Source: Clostridia bacterium
Lineage (GTDB): Bacteria; Bacillota; Clostridia; Peptostreptococcales; Anaerovoracaceae
DNA length: 64,000 bases
NCBI GenBank assembly: GCA_902363595.1
Contig: CABJAP010000005.1
Location: forward strand, 218,223 to 282,222
Direction of reading: 5' to 3'
The notes beneath the pieces were generated by a model. That model made no database searches. It was not told where the DNA came from and saw nothing but the letters and a program-made list of their open reading frames with translations. Shown here one piece after another: positions 26,390-33,809 of this stretch (its first letter is position 1; each line of letters begins with the position of its first letter). Made by a program: the position numbers and the translations under genes.

Positions 26390-26408
26390 CCGCCGGCTCA
26401 GCCGGCGG
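26390..26408 (+). other. GC-rich hairpin between hydrolase 2 and MFS 2
   Basis: CCGCCGGC pairs with GCCGGCGG around TCA. No T-run follows, so it is more likely an RNA-stability or processing element than a terminator. Confidence 0.55.
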
Positions 26409-26430
26409 TGTTCTGCAAGGAGGTATGTTA

Positions 26431-27684
26431 ATGAACACATTAAATACAAATTCCAACAACGAAAAGAAGATTTTTGGTTGGGGACGGTATGAGCTTTCAT
26501 TGCTGATTTTGTTTGCATTTGTTTGGGGCTTCATATTTCTTGACAGGCTGGTGATGTCCTTTCTGGCGCCGCTGGTTATGGAGGATCTGGGCATTACGGA
26601 CCCGCAGTTCGGCCTTATTAACACCTTTACGACAGGTTGTTACGCCATAGCTGCAATCGTATTGTCACCGATTTTGGAGTCAACCGGTAAACGTAAAAAA
26701 TGGCTTGTCCTGCTTTGTCTGGGCGCGGGAGTATTCGCCTGCCTCAGCGCAGCTACACAAAACGTCTGGCAGCTTCTTGCTACAAGAGCGGCGGTAGGCT
26801 TCTTTGAAGGTCCGGTTGCTCCGCTGATGTTCGCAATGCTGATTAAAGAGTCATCTCCCGCCAAAGTAGCGCTCAATACCGGCCTTGTCGCCAGCGGGAC
26901 AAATTTTATTTCCCTTTCACTGGGGCCGGTAATGGTTACGCAGATCGCCGCGGTCAGCAATTGGCGTATGGGTTTTCTGGTGGCAGGCGTCGCATCCATT
27001 CTTGTTTTCCTTGTCCTGACTAAGGTCCTCCGCGAAGTCCCATTTTCTCAGGAAGCAGCTGAAAAAGAAAAGAAAGAATCGATGTGGAGCATGATTGGAA
27101 AATTGATGAAGAACCGCAACGTTGTGCTTAGCTTCATTCTTGGTGTTTTGTGCATGTGCGGTTACTGGACGCTAATGCTTTATGCGACGTTGTTTTTCTC
27201 AACGGTTGGCGGACGGGACATTACCTCCGCGGGCGCCATTGTCAGCTTAATGGGTGTTCTGGCTATCTTTTCGCCGATTATTGTGCCAAAAGTCTCTGAC
27301 TTTATCGGCCGTAAGCCCGCTGTTGTTCTGTGGTTTGCGCTTTGCGCAGTCATGCCCTTTGTGATGTTCGGAGCACCTTCATCTACAGCTGCGATCGTTA
27401 TTTATGCGCTCACCGGAGGAATTCCGGGCGCTGCCTTCCTGTTCTTTCAGACGATTATCCCGGGAGAATCGCTTCCCAACTATATGCTGGGAACAGCCAG
27501 CGGCCTCATCGTCGGCGTCGCGGAAATCGTCGGCGGATCCGCATGGCCGGCTATTGCCGGAATTATTGCCGGAAACAATGGCTACCCAGCCGTCATTTTT
27601 GTAGCGGGTGTTGCCTTTGCCGCAGCAGCGGTACTTGGCCTATTTCTAAAAGAAACAAAAGGAAAGAACAAATCGGAATCCTGA
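26431..27684 (+). CDS. MFS transporter (module 2)
   Basis: About 417 residues, closely similar along its whole length to the carrier at 24164, including LDRLVMSFLAPLVMEDLGITDPQ, the GFFEGP motif and GESLPNYMLGTASGLI. Differences gather in the first helix and around GLVASGTNFISLSLGPVMVTQ, facing the likely substrate path. ATG 26425 is also in frame, but AAGGAGG is 7 nt before ATG 26431. A perfect 15-bp hairpin follows the gene. Confidence 0.85.
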   Translation: MNTLNTNSNNEKKIFGWGRYELSLLILFAFVWGFIFLDRLVMSFLAPLVMEDLGITDPQFGLINTFTTGCYAIAAIVLSPILESTGKRKKWLVLLCLGAGVFACLSAATQNVWQLLATRAAVGFFEGPVAPLMFAMLIKESSPAKVALNTGLVASGTNFISLSLGPVMVTQIAAVSNWRMGFLVAGVASILVFLVLTKVLREVPFSQEAAEKEKKESMWSMIGKLMKNRNVVLSFILGVLCMCGYWTLMLYATLFFSTVGGRDITSAGAIVSLMGVLAIFSPIIVPKVSDFIGRKPAVVLWFALCAVMPFVMFGAPSSTAAIVIYALTGGIPGAAFLFFQTIIPGESLPNYMLGTASGLIVGVAEIVGGSAWPAIAGIIAGNNGYPAVIFVAGVAFAAAAVLGLFLKETKGKNKSES

Positions 27685-27721
27685 TCATACCGTGATTAAA
27701 AGGATTTGCTTTATACTTAAA

Positions 27722-27754
27722 GACAAACCCGGCAAAGTTTTTGCCGGGTTTGTC
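27722..27754 (+). terminator. Hairpin at the end of the amidohydrolase/MFS cluster
   Basis: A perfect 15-bp stem (27722-27736 with 27740-27754) around GTT. The stem holds CCCGGCAAA/TTTGCCGGG. There is no T-run, so termination strength is uncertain. Confidence 0.65.
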
Positions 27755-28062
27755 AGTGGTGTGGAAATATAGTATACTATTGTACGGCGTTGCTGCAAGG
27801 TATCGGGTTTTCATGGAATGTGAGTGCAAGGGAAAAAAGCGGAAAAAATGCACGAATTTTACACTGTTTTCAACGATTGAGCCCTCTCAAATTCGGCTTG
27901 TGGAGCAAATCTTCGTTTTCTGCCAAGATCAGGCCTGGCAGACCCACAACTTGGCGTAAAAAGCGCGAACTTTTATGAAAATTTTCCGGAATCCGATTCC
28001 AGCAATACGGCCCCTGAAAATTTAAAAGTTTACTCTAACAAATGAAAAGTAGGAGCAAAGCG
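27755..28062 (+). other. Intergenic region with an imperfect hairpin, no gene recognised
   Basis: No convincing coding region. Near the right end, AACTTTTATGAAAATTTTC (from about 27969) can pair imperfectly with GAAAATTTAAAAGTT (to about 28031). The palindrome GGAATCCGATTCC lies inside the loop. A structured leader of the DUF1848 gene is possible, but I recognise no known RNA family. Confidence 0.3.
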
Positions 28063-28986
28063 ATGATTCTCAGTGTCAGCAGAAGAACCGATATTCCCGC
28101 CTGTCATTGGCAGTGGTTTTTAAATCGGCTGGATGCCGGTTTTCTTTGCGTGCGCAATCCTTTCAATCCACGGCAGATCAGCAGGATCGACCTGGATCCG
28201 CGGCTGGTGGATTGCATGGTCTTTTGGACCAAAAATCCTATGAATCTGGCGGCATCGGCAGACAGGCTGAAGGAGTATGTCTGGTATGCCCAGGTCACCA
28301 TCACTGGCTATGGAAGCGATCTGGAACCGGGGGTGCCGGACAAAAAGAAGGTGGTGATTCCAGCCTTTCAGGAGCTAGCGTCCCGCTTTTCTGCCCAGCA
28401 CGTGATCTGGAGGTATGACCCGATTTTGATCAATGATAAATATTCGGCGGCTTACCATTTCCACGCCTTTGGTCAGATCGCCCGCAGTTTGAAGGGATTT
28501 ACAAATCGGGTGATGATCAGTTTTCTCGATCTTTACCGCAAAAATGAGAAAGCCATGAGAGAATTGGGGATTGAGCCGGTTTGCCGGGCAGAGGCTGTGG
28601 AATTGGCATCCGGGCTCAAAGAGATTGCCGCAGCCAATGGGATGGAGATCTTCTCCTGCGCCGAAAAGCTGGATTTAACCCCTGGGGGCGTTTCCGCCGG
28701 CGCGTGTGTGGACAAAAGGCTCATTGAGGAACTATGCGGCTGCCAGCTGGAAGGGAATAAGGATAAAAATCAGCGCTCTCAATGCGGCTGCCTGGAAAGC
28801 GTTGACGCAGGCATATATGATACTTGCAGCATGGGGTGCAGGTATTGTTATGCTGGGCAGAGAAAAAAAGCCGACGATTCCTGCGATGTCCATTCTCCGC
28901 TGCTGCAGGGACAGATCGGGGCAGGAGAGACCGTTTCACTGCGAAAACAAGCTTCCCTGAAAAAAGAACAGATGACGATCTTTTGA
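28063..28986 (+). CDS. DUF1848 family protein with C-terminal Cys cluster
   Basis: The start MILSVSRRTDIPACHWQWF is diagnostic of DUF1848, followed by MVFWTKNPMNL and VIWRYDPILIND. Near the C-terminus, CSMGCRYCYAG gives C-x3-C-x2-C, the spacing of a radical SAM [4Fe-4S] cluster but at the wrong end of the protein. Upstream Cys residues (CGC near residue 238) may add ligands. Function is unknown; an iron-sulfur enzyme is plausible. ATG 28042 is in frame, but AGGAG lies 8 nt before ATG 28063. Confidence 0.82.
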   Translation: MILSVSRRTDIPACHWQWFLNRLDAGFLCVRNPFNPRQISRIDLDPRLVDCMVFWTKNPMNLAASADRLKEYVWYAQVTITGYGSDLEPGVPDKKKVVIPAFQELASRFSAQHVIWRYDPILINDKYSAAYHFHAFGQIARSLKGFTNRVMISFLDLYRKNEKAMRELGIEPVCRAEAVELASGLKEIAAANGMEIFSCAEKLDLTPGGVSAGACVDKRLIEELCGCQLEGNKDKNQRSQCGCLESVDAGIYDTCSMGCRYCYAGQRKKADDSCDVHSPLLQGQIGAGETVSLRKQASLKKEQMTIF

Positions 28987-29078
28987 TTTTCTAAGGACAC
29001 CCGCATCATTCTCCAACGCTTGACAGAGAATGAAGGGAGTGTAATAATAAATGTTATTGTGAATAAGGGAGTAGAAAC

Positions 29079-29864
29079 ATGTACCAAGGATTGTACCGGG
29101 AATTACCCGACATTCAGGCATACCTGGACCGGATCGGAATGCCGGCGCCTCAGCAGCTTTCTGTAGATTATCTGGATCAGCTGGTGCTGGCCCATCAGTA
29201 TCAGGTGCCTTTCGAAAACATCGATACCAGCGATAAAAACTTAACCATTTCTTTGGAGACAGAGGCGATCTTTGATAAGATCGTCACCAGGAAGCGGGGC
29301 GGCTGCTGTTTTGAACTCAACGCGCTGTTTCTCAAATTGCTCTGCGCTTTGGGCTTTGACGCCTGGGCCTGCCGGTGCAGGGTACTGCGGGGAAAGGACT
29401 TTTTTCCGCCGTCCTCTCATCGGGCTGCGTTGGTGCGGATGGAAGGGAGCATCTATTTTTGCGATGTGGGCTATGGCGGACCTCAGCCGGCCTGCGGCAT
29501 TAAAGTGGAAGACGGCAGTACCAGAACCTGCGCCGGACAGACCTTCATAATCCGCAGGAACGATGAATATTGGTGGACCTTGATTTACTTGTCAAAAGAG
29601 GGACCGGAGGAAACCATGCAGTTTACCATGATGCCCGAGGAAGAAGTGGATTTTGTTCCTTTGAGTCATTTTTGCTTTACCCATCCCGATTCCTTTTTTT
29701 CTACGGGCGAGAGGGTGATCAGCAGACGCATTCCCGGCGGAAGCGTATCCATTGAAGGTGATCTTTTTACCCGCATTGAAAGCGGCGTCCGCCAAGAAAC
29801 AATGATTACGGATGAAAACCAGTATTTGACCCTGTTATCCCAGGAATTCGACATTACGCTGTAG
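29079..29864 (+). CDS. Arylamine N-acetyltransferase
   Basis: Transfers acetyl from acetyl-CoA to aryl amines or hydrazines, or acyl groups in specialised pathways. 261 residues with the Cys-His-Asp triad: Cys in KRGGCCFELN, His in SSHRAALV and Asp in FCDVGYGG, plus VPFENIDT near the start. All three catalytic residues are present. A TTGACA box at 29020-29025 lies 54 bp before the ATG. The dGTPase gene follows 50 bp later. Confidence 0.93.
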   Translation: MYQGLYRELPDIQAYLDRIGMPAPQQLSVDYLDQLVLAHQYQVPFENIDTSDKNLTISLETEAIFDKIVTRKRGGCCFELNALFLKLLCALGFDAWACRCRVLRGKDFFPPSSHRAALVRMEGSIYFCDVGYGGPQPACGIKVEDGSTRTCAGQTFIIRRNDEYWWTLIYLSKEGPEETMQFTMMPEEEVDFVPLSHFCFTHPDSFFSTGERVISRRIPGGSVSIEGDLFTRIESGVRQETMITDENQYLTLLSQEFDITL

Positions 29865-29914
29865 CAGATGGGCCGGCTTTGCTATGCGATCCAAGACGAG
29901 AAAGGATATATAAG

Positions 29915-31321
29915 ATGGATTGGAATAAGCTATTGTGTCCGGACCGGATCCGCAGCTATCGAAGCGCGGCGGGATCGGGCGATCTTAGAACAGAGTTTGA
30001 AAAAGATTATCACCGCATTATCAACAGCGCTTCCTTCAGACGGCTGCAGGACAAAACACAAGTCTTTCCGCTGGATAAAAGCGACTTTATTCGTACCAGA
30101 CTGACCCATTCTCTGGAGGTATCCTCCTTTGGCAAATCCCTGGGGCAGAATATTTCGGAAAAGATTCTGAGGACCATAGGTGATGAGACTTTTCAGCCCT
30201 CCTTTAAGGCCGATGTCTGCGATATTCTCCAGTGCGCCGGGCTGCTTCACGACATTGGCAATCCCCCCTTCGGCCATTTTGGTGAAACGGCTATCCGCCA
30301 GTGGTTCCGGGACAACCTGCCCAGGCTGCAGTTTCAGGGAATGCCTGTGAGCAAGCTTCTTTCTCCCCAGATGCGGGAGGATTTCTATAACTTCGAAGGA
30401 AATACCCAGGCGCTGCGGCTGGTGACCAAGCTGCATTTTTTGGTGGATGAGCACGGCATGAATCTGACCAAGGCTCTTTTAGGGGCGATTATCAAATATC
30501 CGGTATCTTCCCTGAAAATAAATAAGCATAGCGGCGATATCAAGGATAAAAAAATGGGCTATTATTATGCGGAACGCCAGATCTTCGAAGATTTGCAGCA
30601 AAGCCTGGGTACGGAAGGCAAGCGCCATCCGCTGACCTTTGTCCTTGAAGCGGCGGACGATATCGCTTATAAGACAGCGGATATCGAGGATGCCTGTAAA
30701 AAAGGGTGCATCAGCTATGAGCGGCTGGTTTGGGAACTGGAGCAGCGGGGGCCGTCTGATGATGACGAGTATCAGAAACTGGTGGATGCGCTCAAAAGGC
30801 GCTATCAAAGAGCTGTGGAACGAGGCATCTCTTCGCCGGAGCTCAATGGAGTCCAGAACTGGATCGTCCACCTGCAGGGACGTTTGATCGCCTGCGCGAC
30901 TTACGGATTTACCAGCAATTATCGAAGGATCATGGAAGGCAGCTACCAAAAGGATTTGTTTGCGGGAACTTACGGCGAACAGATCATGAAAATTCTCGGC
31001 GATATTGCTTTTGATTATGCGTTCAACACGGAGCCGATTCTCAAACTGGAAATCGCTGCCCAGACCATCTTTAACTTTTTGTTGGACAAGTTTGTGGATG
31101 CGGCCATCTCGTACGATACGCAGGAACCGCAAAGCGATGTGCAGAAAAAGCTGATCGCGCTGATTTCCGATAATTATAAAGGAATTTATCATATTTATGC
31201 CAAGGGCAAGGAGCCGATAGAGAAGCTGTATCTGCGGCTGCTGCTGGTGACGGATTTTATCTGCGGCATGACGGACAGCTATGCAAAGACGCTTTACCAG
31301 GAATTGAATGGAATCATTTAA
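29915..31321 (+). CDS. dgt: Deoxyguanosine triphosphate triphosphohydrolase (dGTPase)
   Basis: An HD-domain hydrolase that splits dNTPs into nucleoside and triphosphate. About 468 residues. HD ligands: RTRLTHSLEVSSFG, CAGLLHDIGNPPFGHFGE and DDIAYKTADIEDA. NFEGNTQALR is the nucleotide-site block. The frame is open from TTG 29879, but ATG 29915 begins MDWNKLLCPDR, the usual start, with GAAAGG before it. The C-terminal region is typical of the long dGTPase type 1/2 family. It is followed closely by the DUF445 gene. Confidence 0.92.
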   Translation: MDWNKLLCPDRIRSYRSAAGSGDLRTEFEKDYHRIINSASFRRLQDKTQVFPLDKSDFIRTRLTHSLEVSSFGKSLGQNISEKILRTIGDETFQPSFKADVCDILQCAGLLHDIGNPPFGHFGETAIRQWFRDNLPRLQFQGMPVSKLLSPQMREDFYNFEGNTQALRLVTKLHFLVDEHGMNLTKALLGAIIKYPVSSLKINKHSGDIKDKKMGYYYAERQIFEDLQQSLGTEGKRHPLTFVLEAADDIAYKTADIEDACKKGCISYERLVWELEQRGPSDDDEYQKLVDALKRRYQRAVERGISSPELNGVQNWIVHLQGRLIACATYGFTSNYRRIMEGSYQKDLFAGTYGEQIMKILGDIAFDYAFNTEPILKLEIAAQTIFNFLLDKFVDAAISYDTQEPQSDVQKKLIALISDNYKGIYHIYAKGKEPIEKLYLRLLLVTDFICGMTDSYAKTLYQELNGII

Positions 31322-31341
31322 GAAAGGCAGGAATCGTAATT

Positions 31342-32253
31342 ATGTTGATACTTAAGCTGATCGCAGGCCCCTTGATTGGAGCGCTGATCGGTTATTGCAC
31401 CAATTTTATCGCAGTAAAAATGCTTTTTAAACCTCACCGCCCGATCATGATCGGAAAGCGCAGGCTGCCCTTTACGCCGGGGCTGATCCCCAAACGCAAG
31501 GATGAACTGGCCGGGGCCATCGGTTCTGCCATCGGGGAGGTGCTGCTGACGAAAAAGGATTTGGCGGAAGCGCTGCCCGCGGAGCATATAAAGGAGTCCA
31601 TCACAGGCGGGCTGTGGGAAGCATATCTGGGCGTAAAAGAAAGTCAGGTCTCTATCGGGGAAGCCGCCCGCGGATATCTTTCGGAAGAACGCCTTGAAGA
31701 GATCCGATTCAAGCTTGAAGATGTGATCACAGAGCGGGTAATGAGCGGTATCGAGGAGCTGGACATCAGCAATATTGTGGTAACAGAAGGAAGCCGGGCC
31801 ATCCGGGAGAAGGTTCAGGGCACCATGCTTGCGATGATGGTCAACGATCAGGTGATCCAATCGGTAGCAGCTCCAATCGGCGAGGAAATTGAGAACTATA
31901 TCAGCGAAAACGGAGAAGATAAGATTCGCCCTGTCGTTCAAAAAGAATTGAACAGGGTTGGTGAGGAGACCATCGGCAGTCTAACGCAGCAGCTGTCACT
32001 GGAGCAGCCCCATATGAAGAAGATCGTTGACGGACTTTATTCTGCCTGCGTGGAGGATGCCATGGAAGAAATGGTGGAAAAGATCGATGTGGCGGCCATC
32101 GTGGAGGAGAAGGTGCGCGATATGGATGTGGCCAAACTGGAGGCGCTTATTCTATCGGTTATGAAAAAGGAACTCAACGCCATCGTCAACCTGGGCGCCT
32201 TGATCGGCCTGGTTATCGGCCTGCTCAACCTGTTGATCAATATGTTGGGTTAA
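31342..32253 (+). CDS. DUF445 family membrane-anchored protein (YheB-like)
   Basis: 303 residues starting MLILKLIAGPLIGALIGYCTNFIAVKMLFKPHRP, the signature of DUF445 (YheB/YheA-linked) proteins, and followed by LPFTPGLIPKRKDELAGAIG. A C-terminal hydrophobic stretch (LGALIGLVIGLLNLLINML) gives a second membrane anchor. The middle is helical. Function is unknown in most bacteria; in Bacillus it is linked to spore or cell-surface assembly only loosely. It lies 20 bp after the dGTPase gene. Confidence 0.85.
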   Translation: MLILKLIAGPLIGALIGYCTNFIAVKMLFKPHRPIMIGKRRLPFTPGLIPKRKDELAGAIGSAIGEVLLTKKDLAEALPAEHIKESITGGLWEAYLGVKESQVSIGEAARGYLSEERLEEIRFKLEDVITERVMSGIEELDISNIVVTEGSRAIREKVQGTMLAMMVNDQVIQSVAAPIGEEIENYISENGEDKIRPVVQKELNRVGEETIGSLTQQLSLEQPHMKKIVDGLYSACVEDAMEEMVEKIDVAAIVEEKVRDMDVAKLEALILSVMKKELNAIVNLGALIGLVIGLLNLLINMLG

Positions 32254-32358
32254 GAAACGGATTTCCACCTTGAATTTGAATTTTTTTGGTGGTAGAATCT
32301 CTAATGGAAACAACTATTTTACTTACAGACGAAAGGTCTGGGAATGGAGCTATAAAAG

Positions 32359-32904
32359 ATGGAAACAATCAAATGTATTAAAGAAAGAAGAAGTATCCGT
32401 AAGTTTCAGGACAAAAAGGTGCCTCGCGAAGTGATCGATGAAATTGTTGAGGCGGCGGCTTTTGCACCTTCCTGGAAAAATACCCAGGTCACCAGATATA
32501 TGGTTACGGAAGATCAGGAGAAAATGAACAAGATCGCAGACAGCTGCGTGATGGGGTTTGAATACAACATCGATACGCTGAGAAACGCGCCTGCCCTGGT
32601 AATCCTTACTATGATCGAGGGCCGTTCCGGTCTGGAAAAGGACGGTACTGCAACAACGCCCAAAGGCGCCGATTGGGGCGTGTTCGATACCGGCGCTGCT
32701 GCTCAGACGTTCTGTTTAGCAGCCCATGACAAAGGAATCGGTTCGGTTATCATGGGCATCTTCGATGAATATAAAGTCAGCCAGGTAATTCCGGTTCCGG
32801 AAGGTCAGAAGGTAGCCGCGCTCATCGCCATTGGTTATGCCGATGAGGACCCGAAAGCGCCAAGGCGCAAAAGTGTGGAAGAGCTGGTTACTTATGTGGA
32901 CTAA
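32359..32904 (+). CDS. Nitroreductase family FMN-dependent protein
   Basis: 181 residues with the nitroreductase fold. The FMN phosphate-binding start is CIKERRSIRKFQ, followed by AAFAPSWKNTQ and WGVFDTGAAAQTFCLAAHDKGIGSVIMG. The usual role is NAD(P)H-dependent reduction of nitro, quinone or enone compounds. The protein is somewhat shorter than classical NfsB, matching the small clostridial subgroup. A terminator lies about 60 bp after the stop. Confidence 0.88.
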   Translation: METIKCIKERRSIRKFQDKKVPREVIDEIVEAAAFAPSWKNTQVTRYMVTEDQEKMNKIADSCVMGFEYNIDTLRNAPALVILTMIEGRSGLEKDGTATTPKGADWGVFDTGAAAQTFCLAAHDKGIGSVIMGIFDEYKVSQVIPVPEGQKVAALIAIGYADEDPKAPRRKSVEELVTYVD

Positions 32905-32963
32905 GCGCTTCTGACTTAGGGGCCCAGAGATCACGGGCCTGACTGGAAAGGATTTCCAGGTAT

Positions 32964-33000
32964 AAAGCGTAAATTTCTTTTGAAGTTTACGCTTTTTTTT
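32964..33000 (+). terminator. Terminator after the nitroreductase gene
   Basis: A 14-bp stem (32964-32977 with 32982-32995, one wobble) around TTTT, with eight T at its 3' side. It overlaps the last codons of the convergent Rpn-like gene. Confidence 0.88.
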
Positions 33001-33538
33001 CGCCTGCCAGCAGCTTTTTGTAGATCCCTTCCGTGTCCATCTGGGGATGCTCTTCCATATATTGATAGATCCGTTTCACTTGCGCTCCATCCGCCAGCAC
33101 CAGATCCGGCGCTTCTTCTCCCCTCATGCGGAACGTGTATCGGTACAGCCCTTTTCCAAAGAGGTCAAAGGGCATGATCATGATGACATATACGTCATTC
33201 AGCTGGTTGTAGTCGATCACCCCCGGCTCCAGAAGTTTGCTGTCGATCATCCCTTGATACAGACGGCTTCGCCGCGGCAGGTTGCGGGTGTTTTGCTTTT
33301 GCACTTCCGTTTTGTACACCGTATCCTCTTCATCCATGGCCCACACATCCATCCGAATGTGCCGGCTCCAGGCCGCCCTGCGGTTTTCCTTTTCCGTCTG
33401 CGGCAAATGCTTTAAAACGACCTCTTTTCCAAGGATGATCTCCAGGATGCAGGCTGCGATTTCCGGATCCTCCATGGCCTCCGCGAACAAAAACCGATCC
33501 AGCAAGTTTAAATCCTTCAAATTCTTTTTTAATGTCAT
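32987..33538 (-). CDS. Rpn-like PD-(D/E)XK nuclease/transposase family protein, short form
   Basis: 183 residues, related to the Rpn/PDDEXK_2 recombination-promoting nucleases. The typical start LNLLDRFLFAEAMEDPEIAACILEIILGKEV is followed by IRMDVWAMDEEDTVYKTEVQKQN, which holds the D and E-x-Q catalytic pattern, then RSRLYQGMIDSKLLEPGVIDYNQLNDVYVIMI. Usual members are near 280-300 residues, so the C-terminal part is missing or reduced. The nuclease core is intact by eye. The ATG at 33538 has a purine-rich AATAGCAATG context with GGGGAATAG before it. No terminal repeats were seen. Confidence 0.78.
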   Translation of the reverse strand: MTLKKNLKDLNLLDRFLFAEAMEDPEIAACILEIILGKEVVLKHLPQTEKENRRAAWSRHIRMDVWAMDEEDTVYKTEVQKQNTRNLPRRSRLYQGMIDSKLLEPGVIDYNQLNDVYVIMIMPFDLFGKGLYRYTFRMRGEEAPDLVLADGAQVKRIYQYMEEHPQMDTEGIYKKLLAGEKKA

Positions 33539-33739
33539 TGCTATTCCCCTTTATTATACCCATTCTATATGCATTGTGCAAATTACATATTTTTACAGGA
33601 AATATATTACCATATATTTCCTAATTGGTCAATGAAAACAGGAGAATTTGCCTTGGTCAAAAACATTGATACAATCGCCGGTTTGCTGTGGTATACTGAC
33701 ATAGTACAGGGGGACCATTGCCCCTTAATTTTTTAAGTC

Positions 33740-33788
33740 TTGACTTTTGACACTTACAGATGTAAGATATAAAAAATTACAAGTGTAA
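33740..33788 (+). promoter_or_regulatory. Promoter with two BlaI/MecI-type operators
   Basis: TTGACT (33740-33745) and TAAGAT (33763-33768) are 17 bp apart. Two dyads of the BlaI/MecI consensus TACA-N2-TGTA are present: CTTACAGATGTAAG (33753-33766) inside the promoter and TTACAAGTGTAA (33777-33788) just downstream. The second is 21 bp before the PBP gene start. The same dyad stands before the blaI gene (42751-42762). Confidence 0.88.
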
Positions 33789-33809
33789 GTTATAAGATGG
33801 AGGCACTAG

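Noticed and set aside
23197..27684. The duplicated MFS genes as a mobile element
   Set aside because: No transposase, terminal repeats or target duplication; the repeat follows gene borders and reads as ordinary tandem duplication.
27953..27968. Possible -24/-12 element TTGGCGTAAAAAGCGCG before the DUF1848 gene
   Set aside because: GG and GC spacing fits, but TGGCGT and GCGC do not match the TGGCAC/TTGC bases and no activator or enhancer motif is nearby.
32987..33538. Rpn-like gene as part of a complete insertion sequence
   Set aside because: No inverted repeats or target-site duplication were found; the gene is kept as a stand-alone nuclease-family protein.
33709..33735. Weak hairpin AGGGG/CCCCT with T-run before the PBP promoter as a small RNA terminator
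   Set aside because: Only a 5-bp stem; no clear gene or promoter to go with it, so not called.
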